Assembly (NCBI RefSeq): GCF_030816965.1 | Contig: NZ_JAUSYQ010000002.1 | Location: forward strand, 2,170,001 to 2,234,000 | Length of the DNA stretch: 64,000 bases | Source of the DNA: Streptomyces canus | Lineage (GTDB): Bacteria > Actinomycetota > Actinomycetes > Streptomycetales > Streptomycetaceae | Direction of reading: 5' to 3' | In this document: positions 8,684 through 17,176 of the stretch, one piece after another | Numbering within the stretch: the first letter of the stretch is position 1 | How the letters are laid out: each line of letters begins with the position of its first letter | Translations under genes and position numbers: made by a program | Notes under the pieces: generated by a model | Told to the model about the DNA's origin: nothing | The model's input: the letters and a program-made list of their open reading frames with translations, nothing else | Databases searched by the model: none

Positions 8684-9661
8684 ATGCCCGCACGCCGCAA
8701 GGCCGCAGCCGTCGTCGCCGTCGGCCTGACCCCGCTCGCCCTGACCGCACTGGCCGCCGGGTCCGCGTCCGCGCACGGCTCGATGGGCGACCCGGTCAGC
8801 CGGGTCTCGCAGTGCTACGCGGAGGGCCCCGAGAGCCCGAAGTCGGACGTGTGCAGGGCGGCGGTCGCGGCGGGCGGCACGCAGGCGCTCTACGACTGGA
8901 ACGGCGTCCGCATCGGCGACGCGAACGGACGGCACCAGGAACTGATCCCGGACGGCCGGCTGTGCAGCGCGAACAACGACGAGTTCAAGGGGCTCGACCT
9001 GGCCCGCGCCGACTGGCCGGCGACGAGCGTGAGCAGGGGGTCGTACACCTTCAAGTACCGCGTGACCGCTCCGCACAAGGGCACCTTCAGGGTGTACCTC
9101 ACCAAGCCGGGCTACGACCCGGCGCAGCCGCTGGGCTGGGACGACCTCGACCTGTCGAACCCGGTCGCGACGGCCACCGACCCGGTCGCCTCGGGCGGCT
9201 TCTACACGTTCTCCGGCACGCTCCCGGAGCGCTCCGGGAAGCAGCTTCTGTATGCGGTCTGGCAGCGCTCGGACAGCCCGGAGGCGTTCTACTCCTGCTC
9301 GGACGTGACGTTCGGCAGCGACTTGGGTGGCACGGCGAGCAGTCCGACCCCGGTCCCGAGCGCCTCCGCTCCCTCCGAGGAGCAGATCGAGGACGGCACC
9401 GGCAAGTCGATGGTGGAGCACGACGGGCACGGTGACGACGACGCCAGTACGTCGGCAGAGCCGGTGGCCGGGACGGCGAGCGTTCCGGCCAACGACGTGA
9501 AGGCGGCGGGCACTTCACAGAACCTCGCCGAGACGGGTGGGGACAGCGGCACGTCGCATCTCGCGATGGGCGGTGCTGCCACGCTCGCGGCCGGCGCGGC
9601 GGTCCTGTTCGGTTCGGTGCGGCGGCGCGCGGTGAACGGCGGTGGACGGCAGGGCCGTTGA
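8684..9661 (+). CDS. lpmP: AA10 lytic polysaccharide monooxygenase with LAETG sortase signal
   Basis: 325 residues. The signal peptide ends at A30, leaving H31 as the mature N-terminus. With the second histidine near residue 131 (TAPHKGT), this forms the copper histidine brace of AA10 enzymes. The catalytic domain spans about 31-220. A Ser/Thr/Asp-rich linker follows, then LAETG at residues 281-285, a hydrophobic helix and a VRRR tail, which is a class E-type sortase signal as in long chaplins. The enzyme should therefore be attached to the cell wall. By gene order it matches SCO1734, which I recall as LpmP, linked to glycan deposition at hyphal tips; the symbol rests on that recollection. 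The RBS GAGGAG is at 8671. Confidence 0.85.
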   Translation: MPARRKAAAVVAVGLTPLALTALAAGSASAHGSMGDPVSRVSQCYAEGPESPKSDVCRAAVAAGGTQALYDWNGVRIGDANGRHQELIPDGRLCSANNDEFKGLDLARADWPATSVSRGSYTFKYRVTAPHKGTFRVYLTKPGYDPAQPLGWDDLDLSNPVATATDPVASGGFYTFSGTLPERSGKQLLYAVWQRSDSPEAFYSCSDVTFGSDLGGTASSPTPVPSASAPSEEQIEDGTGKSMVEHDGHGDDDASTSAEPVAGTASVPANDVKAAGTSQNLAETGGDSGTSHLAMGGAATLAAGAAVLFGSVRRRAVNGGGRQGR

Positions 9662-9672
9662 CCGAACGATCT

Positions 9673-9711
9673 CCGGGGCCTGACCGGCGGCTCAGGCCGG
9701 ACAGGCCCCGG
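9673..9711. terminator. Bidirectional hairpin between LPMO and lipase genes
   Basis: CCGGGGCCTG (9673-9682) pairs with CAGGCCCCGG (9702-9711), and there is an inner CCGGC/GCCGG pairing. It sits between two convergent stops at 9661 and 9718. Confidence 0.7.
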
Positions 9712-9717
9712 CGTCGG

Positions 9718-10581
9718 TCAACTGAAGGCCGACGCGCAGGTGGTGGGGGTGGCGTGGGCGGGGTCGAGGGCGTTGGCCACCTCGTGGAAGGCAATCCGGT
9801 CGAACAGCCCGATGGCCACGTGCTCGGAGAGATCGAGCGCACACAGATCCTGCAGCAGGATGTTGTGGACGCCGGATCCGCTGAGGAACTGGCTCCGGTA
9901 CGGCGTGACGACCTCGTCGTACTTGGTGGCGAGGACGGTGTACGTGACGCCGGGGACGGTGTCGCCGCCTTCGTTGAGTTTGGTGAGGAAGGGGGAGCCG
10001 ACGACCTGGTCGGCGAGGGCCGGGGTGTGGGTGGTGAGCAGGTCCTGGATGCCCGGGAAGTACGGCAGCAGGCTGGTCAGGCCCGACAGGGTGGTGCCGT
10101 GGTTGTCGGGTGCGATGCCGACGAGGGCGTTTACCTTGGCGGCTCCGCCGAGGAACTTGAGGTAGTAGCGGGGCATCAGGCCGCCCTGCGAGTGACCGAC
10201 GAGGTCGGTCTTGGGGGCGCCGGTGGCGGCGAGCACCTTGTCGACGAAGGTCTTCAGCTGCTCCGCCGACTTGTCGATGGGACCGAGGCCGTGGAAGAGG
10301 GGAACACCGGACAGTTGGCCGTAGTCGAAGGAGAAGACGCAGTAGTCGCGGTTCTCCAGGTAGGGGGCGAGGGCCAGCCAGTTGTCCACGGAGTTGGCGA
10401 AGGTGCCGTGGACGAGGACGACGGGGCGGGGGTGCCCGGCGGAGGGCTTGCAGGTGTAGTCGTTCCAACCTCTGCTGGGGGCGGCGGCCGCCTGGGCGAC
10501 TCCGGCGGCGGGGACGAGGGCGACCGCGGCGGTCAGGAGCAGGGCGGTCAGGGGTCTGAGGGCTCGTTTCCAGGGCAGCAT
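9718..10581 (-). CDS. Secreted triacylglycerol lipase/esterase
   Basis: 287 residues. A basic start and hydrophobic core give a Sec signal peptide cleaved near residue 34. The alpha/beta-hydrolase fold has the oxyanion region VLVHGTFANS and the nucleophile motif GHSQG with Ser131. The acid and histidine lie near YDEVVTPY and SEHVAI. Cysteine pairs fit a disulfide-stabilised secreted lipase of the Streptomyces lipase/LipA-EstB type. Next to a wall-anchored LPMO, it belongs to an extracellular hydrolase neighbourhood. The gene order matches SCO1735 from memory. Confidence 0.88.
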   Translation of the reverse strand: MLPWKRALRPLTALLLTAAVALVPAAGVAQAAAAPSRGWNDYTCKPSAGHPRPVVLVHGTFANSVDNWLALAPYLENRDYCVFSFDYGQLSGVPLFHGLGPIDKSAEQLKTFVDKVLAATGAPKTDLVGHSQGGLMPRYYLKFLGGAAKVNALVGIAPDNHGTTLSGLTSLLPYFPGIQDLLTTHTPALADQVVGSPFLTKLNEGGDTVPGVTYTVLATKYDEVVTPYRSQFLSGSGVHNILLQDLCALDLSEHVAIGLFDRIAFHEVANALDPAHATPTTCASAFS

Positions 10582-10663
10582 CGTGTGATCTCCTTGCGGC
10601 TCAAGGGAGTTGCGATGGCCTTACGCCCTGTGACCCGGATCACGAGGATGCTGTTCAATTCGA

Positions 10664-10708
10664 AAGTTACGGACGAGTAGTGCACTTGTGAAGTTACGCG
10701 TCAGTAAA
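10664..10708. promoter_or_regulatory. Possible operator upstream of the lipase gene
   Basis: AAGTTACG occurs twice (10664 and 10691). The second copy is part of TTACGCGTCAGTAA, an inverted TTAC/GTAA pair like TetR-type lipid-responsive operators. The site is about 80-130 nt upstream of the lipase start. The regulator is unidentified. Confidence 0.3.
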
Positions 10709-10752
10709 AACTTGCAGTGTTAACCGCGCCGCATGCATCCACTGATGAACCG

Positions 10753-11196
10753 TCACCAGGTGGGCCTGATGGGGCCATGGGGAGCGATGCGCCCCAATCG
10801 GTCGCACAACGCGCGCACATCACTCTCACCGAGTACGTCGATCCATGACCGCACGGCCTCCGCGGCGGCCTCCTCCGCCGCCCGCGTGCAGGCCCATCCC
10901 CGCTCGGTCAGCACGACCAGCCGGGCCCGCGCATCCCCGGGATGCGGCCGCCGCTCGGCGTACCCCTTGCGCACGATCTCGTCGACCAGCTGGCTCGCGG
11001 CCTGCTTGGTCACGCCGAGATGACCGGCCAGCTCCGTGACGGTGGCCCCGTCCGGCGCGAGCCGCGCGAACGCGAAGCCCCAGGCGGGCCGCCCCTCGAA
11101 CCCCCGGGCCACGACCCCGTCGTTGATGCGCTGGGTCAGGTCACCGGCGGCGGCGAGCAGGGCGGCGGCCAGGGCGAGGGCTTCAGAGTTCTGCAC
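10753..11196 (-). CDS. MarR-family transcriptional regulator
   Basis: 147 residues. The winged-helix core is VTELAGHLGVTKQAASQLVDEIVRKGYAERRPHPGDARARLVVLTERG, typical of MarR. It is divergent from a cupin gene across a 97-bp region with two palindromic sites, so it most likely represses itself and the cupin. The inducer is unknown. Confidence 0.9.
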   Translation of the reverse strand: MQNSEALALAAALLAAAGDLTQRINDGVVARGFEGRPAWGFAFARLAPDGATVTELAGHLGVTKQAASQLVDEIVRKGYAERRPHPGDARARLVVLTERGWACTRAAEEAAAEAVRSWIDVLGESDVRALCDRLGRIAPHGPIRPTW

Positions 11197-11224
11197 TCAG
11201 GCATTGAAACACCCTTGACGAATT

Positions 11225-11241
11225 GGTCAAGCAGCTTGACC
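11225..11241. promoter_or_regulatory. MarR operator 1
   Basis: GGTCAAGCAGCTTGACC is an inverted repeat, GGTCAAG / CTTGACC, with a 3-nt centre. It lies between the divergent MarR and cupin genes. Confidence 0.65.
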
Positions 11242-11253
11242 ATGGAGGCATAT

Positions 11254-11270
11254 AGTCAACCTGCTTGACC
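11254..11270. promoter_or_regulatory. MarR operator 2
   Basis: AGTCAACCTGCTTGACC is a weaker copy of operator 1, centred 29 bp away (about three helical turns). It lies just upstream of the cupin start. Confidence 0.6.
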
Positions 11271-11293
11271 ATCCACGGACCCGGAGGTCCCGC

Positions 11294-11668
11294 ATGCCCG
11301 TAGTCCGCTCGTCCGATGCCGTCACCCACGAGATCCACGGCGCCCGCTTCGTCTCGTACGCCACTCCCCTCAGCGGCGCCAAGGAGCTGTGCGCCTGGCG
11401 CGGCGAGATCCCCGCGGGGACGAAGGCGCCGGCTCACACCGTCAACCGCGAGGAGATCTTCCACCTGCTCATCGGCGAACTTCTGATCACTCTCGACGAC
11501 GCCGCCCATCGGATCACCGCGGGCGACACGGTGATCGTCAACCCCGGCGTGACCTTCGCCGTCGAGAACCCCACCGATCACACCGCCCTCACCTGGGTCA
11601 CCACCTCCATCGGCCTGGAGGCGGAACTGGCCGACGGCACCCATATCACTCCGCCGTGGGCCAACTGA
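11294..11668 (+). CDS. Small cupin-domain protein
   Basis: 124 residues forming a single cupin barrel. The first motif is PAHTVNREEIFHLLIGEL and the second is AGDTVIVNPGVTFAVENP. The HX(n)E metal-ligand arrangement of motif 1 is only partly kept. It is probably an enzyme or small-molecule-binding protein controlled by the neighbouring MarR, with two operators directly upstream. The substrate is unknown. Its stop lies 3 nt before the end of the convergent polymerase gene. Confidence 0.8.
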   Translation: MPVVRSSDAVTHEIHGARFVSYATPLSGAKELCAWRGEIPAGTKAPAHTVNREEIFHLLIGELLITLDDAAHRITAGDTVIVNPGVTFAVENPTDHTALTWVTTSIGLEAELADGTHITPPWAN

Positions 11669-11671
11669 CCT

Positions 11672-12640
11672 CTACGCCGCCAGCGCCCCCGGCAGCACCG
11701 CGAGCGGTCCGAACCGGGCCCGGGCGCGGTCCGCGGCCTCCTCGATACGGCGGAGCTTGTCGTCGGTGGGGTCGAAGGTGAGCTGGTGGGAGGCCTGGTC
11801 GGCGGGGTCGAGGCCCTCGGCGCGCAGGGAGATGGAGCGGACTCGGGCACGCTGGAGACCGAGGGCCTCGTACATGTCGTACGCCGCCCTGGTCAGGGCC
11901 ACCGAGTGGGCGGTGGGTTCACCGAGGGTGCGGCTGCGGGTGGTCGCGGTGCGGTCGGCGTAGCGCACGGTGAGCGTCAGGGTGCGGCAGACCTTGTCGA
12001 GGGCGCGCAGCCGGGCGCCCAGTTCCTCGGCGGCGGAGAGCAGCGCGCGGCGGTGCCGATCGGGGTCCAACTCGTCGCGGGTGAAGGGGCGTTCGGTAGC
12101 CAAAGAGCGGGAGACGCCGTTCGGGACCACCCGGCCGCGGTCCACGCCGTTCGCCTTCTCGTGCAGTTCGCGGCCGGCCTTGGCGCCGACCAGGCGCTGG
12201 AGCGTGGACAGGGGTGCGGCGGCGACCCGGCCTAGGGTGTCGAGGCCGTACTCGCACAGGACGCGGGCGGTCGCGCCGCCGACGCCGGGGAGCGCGGCGA
12301 CGGGCCGGCCGGCGAGGAAATCCACCACCGCGTCCCCGGGGACCGCACAGGTCACCCCGGGCCGGGCGTCCTTCAGCGCCATGCGGGCCAGCATCGGTCC
12401 GGGCCCGGCTCCGATCGCGCAGTCGACGCCGTGCAGGGCGAGGGCGCGGACCCGGATCACCGAGGCCAGTTCGACGGCGTCCCGCTTGAAGTACCGTTCG
12501 GCGCCCCGCAGATCCGCCAGTGCCCGGTCCGGCGGCAGCGCTTCGACGACCGGCGTGAACTCCTCGAGGAGGCCGAGCAGTTCGGGCAGGGCCGCCTCCC
12601 GCGTCGGCGGCAGCTGGAAACGTACGCAGAGGATGGTCAT
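11672..12640 (-). CDS. Degenerate Y-family DNA polymerase (ImuB-like), no fingers domain
   Basis: 322 residues. Regions matching DinB/ImuB are clear: IGAGPGPMLARMA (palm), VAALPGVGGATARVLCEYGLDTLGRVA (thumb helix-hairpin-helix), a little-finger domain, and QLTFDP near the end, a beta-clamp-type motif. The first catalytic aspartate (HVDMDAFF in Pol IV) is replaced by MTILCVRFQ. The SxDE motif is replaced by PPDRALADLRG, and the segment between them is only about 35 residues, so the fingers are missing. It is likely an adaptor for DnaE2, as ImuB is. ATG overlaps the dnaE2 stop (ATGA). Confidence 0.8.
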   Translation of the reverse strand: MTILCVRFQLPPTREAALPELLGLLEEFTPVVEALPPDRALADLRGAERYFKRDAVELASVIRVRALALHGVDCAIGAGPGPMLARMALKDARPGVTCAVPGDAVVDFLAGRPVAALPGVGGATARVLCEYGLDTLGRVAAAPLSTLQRLVGAKAGRELHEKANGVDRGRVVPNGVSRSLATERPFTRDELDPDRHRRALLSAAEELGARLRALDKVCRTLTLTVRYADRTATTRSRTLGEPTAHSVALTRAAYDMYEALGLQRARVRSISLRAEGLDPADQASHQLTFDPTDDKLRRIEEAADRARARFGPLAVLPGALAA

Positions 12641-15600
12641 CCCGCACTCCCCGGGCTCTGGTGCCACAACTTCCGTACCTGTGAAGGCTCTTGACCCGCC
12701 GGTCGCAGATCGGCCCATGGATGCAGTTCGTATCCCGTCGGCATTTGGATTCGCCTGCCGCCGGTCGGATCGCCGTTCGCGTCGCCGCTCCGCTCCGGCA
12801 CCGGTTCCGCCAGCCGTGCCGCCACCGCGTCGAGCCCTTCCCCGTCCCGCAGTTCGACCAGTTCGGCGAGGTTCCAGGCGGCCGCGCCCACCACGCTGAG
12901 ACTGCGCGGGCCGCGCCGCTGCACCACCCCGCGCACCAGCAGCAGCCAGGAGTGGAAGACGGTGTGCGCGCAGGCGTCGTGCGAGTCGTCGAAGAAGGCC
13001 AGGTCGACCAGGCCGGTGCCGTCGTCCAGGGTGGTGAAGATGACCCGCTTGCCGGACCGGATCGGCGGTGTCTGGGTGGCCGCCTTGGCCCCCGCGACCA
13101 GCACGGCCTCACCGTGCCGCGCCTCCCGCAGCCGTCGTGCGCTGACCACGCCCAACTCCTCCAGGAACTCCCGGTGGTCGTCCATCAGATTGCGTGAGAC
13201 ATCCATCGACAGCACCCCCAGCTCGGCGCTGAGCTTCTCCACGGAGGAGAGATCCGGCAGCCCGACCGAGGCCGTCTTCCGCCCACCGGACAAAGGGAGT
13301 TGGGCCCCACGGCCCGCGCGTGCCCCCCGGTGCAGCTCGGTCAGGTGCAGTTGCAGATCACGCCGGTTGGCGCCGAAGGCGTCCAACGCCCCTACTTGCG
13401 CCAGCCGTTGCGCCACCGGACGACTCGGACGCGCCCGCTCCCAGAAGTCCAGCAGTGAGGCGTACGGCTGCCCCTGAGCGATCCGTGCCGCCTCGGCCTC
13501 GCTGATGCCGTGCACGTCGGAGAGGGCCAGCCGAAGTCCCCACACAGCAGAGGATTCAGACACCAGTTCGATCCGATGGGCGACCCCCGACTCGTTCACG
13601 TCCAACGGCAGGATCGGCACCCCGCGCCGCCGCGCGTCCGCCAGCAGCAGCCGCTTCGGATACATCCCGGGGTCGTGCGTGAGCAGCCCGGCATAGAAGG
13701 CCGCCGGGTGGTGCGCCTTGAGCCACGCCGACTGGTACGTCGGTACGGCGAAGGCGACCGCGTGCGCCTTGCAGAAGCCGTACGACCCGAAGGCCTCGAC
13801 GATCTCCCAGGTCCGCTGAATCGTTTCCGCGCTGTATCCGTTCGCCGCCGCGTGCTGCGCGAACCAGAACCGGATCCGCCCCTGCGACTCCGGGTCGGAC
13901 AGCCCGCGCCGCACCCTGTCCGCCTCGCCTCGCCCGCACCCGGTCATGATGTCGACGATGTCGATGATCTGCTCGTGGAAGACGACGACCCCGTACGTCC
14001 CCTTCAGCGGCCGCTCCAGATCCCGGTGCGGATACCGGACGGGCGCCCGCCCGTGCCGTGCCTCGATGAACGGCCGCACCATGTCGGCCGCGACCGGACC
14101 GGGCCGGAAGAGCGAGATGTCGACGACGAGATCGTGGAAGGTGGCCGGCTGCAACCGCCCGACCAGGTCCCGCTGGCCCGGCGACTCGATCTGGAAGCAG
14201 CCCAACGTCTCGGTGGACCGGATGAGTTGATACGTCGCCGGGTCACCCGGCGGTACGGCGTCCAGGTCGATCCGCTCCCCCGTGGCCCGCTCCACCTCCG
14301 CGACCGCGTGCGCCATCGCCGACTGCATCCGCACGCCCAGCACATCGAGCTTGAGCAGCCCGAGATCCTCGACGTCCTCCTTGTCGAACTGCGACATGGG
14401 AAACCCCTCGCCGCTGGTCGGCATGACCGGCGTACGGCGCAGCAGGGTCGCGTCGGAGAGCAGCACACCGCACGGATGCATGGCGATCCCCCGGGGAAGA
14501 GCGTCGAGAGCCTCGACCAGCTCCCACAGCCGGCCGTACCGCGCCCCGTCCCGCCGAAGCTCCCCGGCCAGCGTCCTGAGTTCGGGCAGTTCTTCCAGGG
14601 CCGCGCGGGCGTCCCGCGCACGGATGTGCGGGAAGGACTTGGCGATGCGGTCGATGTCGGCGGGGTCCATGGACAGGGCCGCCCCCACGTCCCGGATCGC
14701 GTGCCGCACCCGGTACGTCTCCGGCATCGCGACGGTGGCGACCCGCTCGGTCCCGAACCGCCCGATGATCGCCCGGTAGACCTCGAGGCGGCGCGCGGAC
14801 TCCACATCGATGTCGATGTCGGGCAGAACGAGCCGCCGGGTGGACAGGAACCGCTCCATCAGCAGCCCGTGCTCGACGGGATCGGCGTGGGCGATCCCGA
14901 GAAGGTGATTGACCAGGGAACCGGCGCCGGAGCCACGTGCGGCGACCCGGATGCCCATGTCCCGTACGTCATCGACGACTTGAGCAACCGTCAGGAAGTA
15001 GGAGGCGAAGCCGTGGTAAGCGATGATGTCCAGTTCCTCGTGCATCCGCTCCCAGTACGCAGGCTTGCCCGCGTACCCCTTCAGCACCATCCCGGCCGCC
15101 GCCCGCGAGGCCAGGGCCCGCTGGGCGGTGCGGCGGCCCGCGCCGACGAGGTGCGGCTCGGGGAAGTGGACGGTGCCGATCCCGAGGTCGTCCTCGGGGT
15201 CGACCAGGCACTCGGCGGCCGTGGCCTGTGTCTGCTCCAGCAGCCGGTGGGCGGTGTCGCGCCGGAAGCCCGCGGCCTCGACGATCCGTTCGGCGGCCGC
15301 CAGCATGGCCCCCGCGTCCTTGAGCCAGGCCTCGCCGGAGTCCAGTTCCTTGACGGCGTCGACGGGGACGAGGCGGCGGGCGGAGTCCAGGACGTCGGCG
15401 ACCGGGCCCAGGCCGGCGTCGGCGTACCGTACGGCATTGCTGAGCACGGGGCGGACCCGCTGCTCGGCGGCAAAGCCGACCGTACGGGCGGCCAGCCGCA
15501 GGGAGCCCGGTCCCGTGCCCTTCCGCCCGTGCCAGACGGCTTCGAGCCGCAGGGCGTCGCCGTAGTTCTCCCGCCAGGGAACGAGCAGCCGGGCGGCCCG

Positions 15601-16083
15601 GTCGGGACGGCCGGCGGCGAGGGCCCGGCCGACATCGGAGGCGGGCCCGAGCAGCACGGTCAGCCCATCCCCCCGGTTCTCGGCCCGGGGCAGCAGCGGC
15701 GTGCCCCGCTCCCCCTTGTCCGAGTGCGCCACCGTGACGAGCCGGCACAGGTCGGCCCAGCCGCGGGCGCCGTCCCGGGCGAGAAAAGTGACACGGGGGG
15801 CCGATTCGTCGACGAAGGCACCTCCGCGCACGGGAGCACGGCGCCGCTCCTGCCGTACGGGCTCGGCCTCCTCCACGGCCAGCCCCACCCCGAACAACGG
15901 CCGCACCCCCACCTTCGTGCAGGCCTTGGCGAACCGGACCGTACCCGCGAGGGTGTCGCGGTCGGTGAGGGCGAGGGCGTCCATCCCCCGCTCGGAGGCG
16001 CGCTCGGCGAGGCGCTCCGGGTGCGAGGCGCCGTAGCGCAGGGAGAACCCGGAGACGGTGTGCAGATGAGTGAAGCCAGGCAT
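12637..16083 (-). CDS. dnaE2: Error-prone DNA polymerase DnaE2 (ImuC)
   Basis: 1148 residues. The N-terminal PHP domain starts FTHLHTVSGFSLRYGAS. The polymerase active-site aspartates are in LPDIDIDVES near residue 421; finger and HhH regions and a C-terminal OB domain follow. It acts in translesion synthesis and induced mutagenesis together with an ImuB-type protein, encoded here by the overlapping next gene. The start is the ATG of MPGFTHLH, with RBS GGGAGG at 16090-16095; an upstream GTG two codons earlier is less likely. A LexA box 18 nt upstream predicts SOS control. The gene order matches SCO1739, dnaE2, from memory. Confidence 0.93.
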   Translation of the reverse strand: MPGFTHLHTVSGFSLRYGASHPERLAERASERGMDALALTDRDTLAGTVRFAKACTKVGVRPLFGVGLAVEEAEPVRQERRRAPVRGGAFVDESAPRVTFLARDGARGWADLCRLVTVAHSDKGERGTPLLPRAENRGDGLTVLLGPASDVGRALAAGRPDRAARLLVPWRENYGDALRLEAVWHGRKGTGPGSLRLAARTVGFAAEQRVRPVLSNAVRYADAGLGPVADVLDSARRLVPVDAVKELDSGEAWLKDAGAMLAAAERIVEAAGFRRDTAHRLLEQTQATAAECLVDPEDDLGIGTVHFPEPHLVGAGRRTAQRALASRAAAGMVLKGYAGKPAYWERMHEELDIIAYHGFASYFLTVAQVVDDVRDMGIRVAARGSGAGSLVNHLLGIAHADPVEHGLLMERFLSTRRLVLPDIDIDVESARRLEVYRAIIGRFGTERVATVAMPETYRVRHAIRDVGAALSMDPADIDRIAKSFPHIRARDARAALEELPELRTLAGELRRDGARYGRLWELVEALDALPRGIAMHPCGVLLSDATLLRRTPVMPTSGEGFPMSQFDKEDVEDLGLLKLDVLGVRMQSAMAHAVAEVERATGERIDLDAVPPGDPATYQLIRSTETLGCFQIESPGQRDLVGRLQPATFHDLVVDISLFRPGPVAADMVRPFIEARHGRAPVRYPHRDLERPLKGTYGVVVFHEQIIDIVDIMTGCGRGEADRVRRGLSDPESQGRIRFWFAQHAAANGYSAETIQRTWEIVEAFGSYGFCKAHAVAFAVPTYQSAWLKAHHPAAFYAGLLTHDPGMYPKRLLLADARRRGVPILPLDVNESGVAHRIELVSESSAVWGLRLALSDVHGISEAEAARIAQGQPYASLLDFWERARPSRPVAQRLAQVGALDAFGANRRDLQLHLTELHRGARAGRGAQLPLSGGRKTASVGLPDLSSVEKLSAELGVLSMDVSRNLMDDHREFLEELGVVSARRLREARHGEAVLVAGAKAATQTPPIRSGKRVIFTTLDDGTGLVDLAFFDDSHDACAHTVFHSWLLLVRGVVQRRGPRSLSVVGAAAWNLAELVELRDGEGLDAVAARLAEPVPERSGDANGDPTGGRRIQMPTGYELHPWADLRPAGQEPSQVRKLWHQSPGSAG

Positions 16084-16098
16084 CCGCACCTCCCGCTG

Positions 16099-16114
16099 TC
16101 GAACATCAGTTCCC
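16099..16114. promoter_or_regulatory. LexA (SOS) box upstream of dnaE2
   Basis: TCGAACATCAGTTCCC contains a perfect GAAC-N4-GTTC core (16101-16112), the actinobacterial and Bacillus-type LexA motif. It ends within 20 nt of the dnaE2 start. A weaker copy, GAACATGTGTAC, is at 16147-16158. Confidence 0.75.
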
Positions 16115-16288
16115 TATCGCCTCACCTCCACCATAGACCAAAAACCGAACATGTGTACGACGGCGATCAGATCGCCTCTCACCTGCGGAAACGGCTGTTC
16201 GGCCCCGGATGTGCCGGTCTCGGTGGATTCCTCGGTGAGGTGCTCGGCCGCGGCGGTCGACTGGGCGCCGGCGGCCGTCGTGCGCTGT

Positions 16289-17095
16289 GCGGTTTCCAGG
16301 GCGTGCAGCCGAGTCCGGGTTCCAGGTCGGCGCGCACGATCAGCTCGGGCAGGACGACGGGGGCGGAGACGGCGGCGAGGTCCGCGTCGGCGAGATGGAC
16401 GTAGGAGACCTCGGTCTCGGTGAGCGGGCGTCCGATGGCGGGGTCCTCGGCGACCGCGACGAGGTTTTTGTTCTCGCCCTGCTCTCCGAGGGCACACGTG
16501 CGGGGTGCCCTGCCGGCCGAGGCGCGGGGTGCCGACGCGAAGTCTGCGCACCGGACGGCCGCCGCTGCCGTGCGCCATGTCGAACAGGAAGTCGGGACCA
16601 TCCGCCAGGCCGGCCGGTTCGCGCAGCGCCTCACCGGTGCTCTTGATTGGCGCTGCCGGGGTGGACCAGGGTGCGGGTGATCCCGGAGCGGGCCGGGGAC
16701 TCGGGGCGGACCCGGATGTCGCCGCCGGGGTGCGCCTGGGCGATGGCGACGAGGTCGTGGTCGGTGAAGGGGACGTGACCAAGGCCGGGTCGAAGCCGGC
16801 GGGCAGGACCCGGCGGTGGTCGAAGCAGGACAGGAAACCGGCCGCCCCGAGCTCCAGGTGCTGGCCGGCGGAGGTGTACTTGACGGTCCGGATCACCCCG
16901 CCCCGGACGAGCACGCCGTCCCGCTCGACGTAGAGGGCGGCGCGGCCGGGCTCGGTGAGTTCGCGGGGCGGTGGACGCCGATCCGCGGGTCGCCCAGGGG
17001 CAACCGGGCGCGGAACTCGCCGGCTTCGTTGAGCTCGGTGCAGTGGATGTAGCGGGCCGGGCGGCCGATCACCAGCCCACAAGCCACGTGGTGTT
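16289..17095 (-). pseudogene. Decayed phage minor-tail-like gene
   Basis: No single frame is intact, but consecutive fragments in different minus-strand frames read as one protein. They are: ARYIHCTELNEAGEFRARLP; then ELTEPGRAALYVERDG and GGVIRTVKYTSAGQHLELGA; then HDLVAIAQAHPGGDIRV; then DGPDFLFDMAHGSGGRPVRR; then ENKNLVAVAEDPAIGRPLTE. These resemble tail proteins of Streptomyces siphoviruses or tail-like elements, from memory. Several frameshifts and at least one deletion are needed to explain the order. No other phage gene is adjacent, so it is an isolated remnant. Confidence 0.5.
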
Positions 17096-17127
17096 GAGGC
17101 AGATCAGCTGGTTGGCGGGCAGCAAGA

Positions 17128-17159
17128 AAGTCCCGCCCCCCACACGGGGGACGGGACTT
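17128..17159 (-). terminator. Terminator after streptogrisin-like protease gene
   Basis: AAGTCCCG plus a CCCCC run pairs with GGGGG, a one-base bulge and CGGGACTT. The hairpin starts about 18 nt beyond the protease stop codon. Confidence 0.7.
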
Positions 17160-17176
17160 CACGCACCACCGAACCG

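Noticed and set aside
13510..16404. 964-codon open frame on the plus strand
   Set aside because: It is antisense to dnaE2, and its Arg/Pro/Gly/Asp-rich composition is the usual high-GC shadow; dnaE2 has intact domains and codon bias.
16114..17082. Apparent 322-residue gene on the minus strand
   Set aside because: Only parts of it read sensibly; the rest is shadow. The tail-like protein is spread over several frames, so I treat it as a pseudogene.
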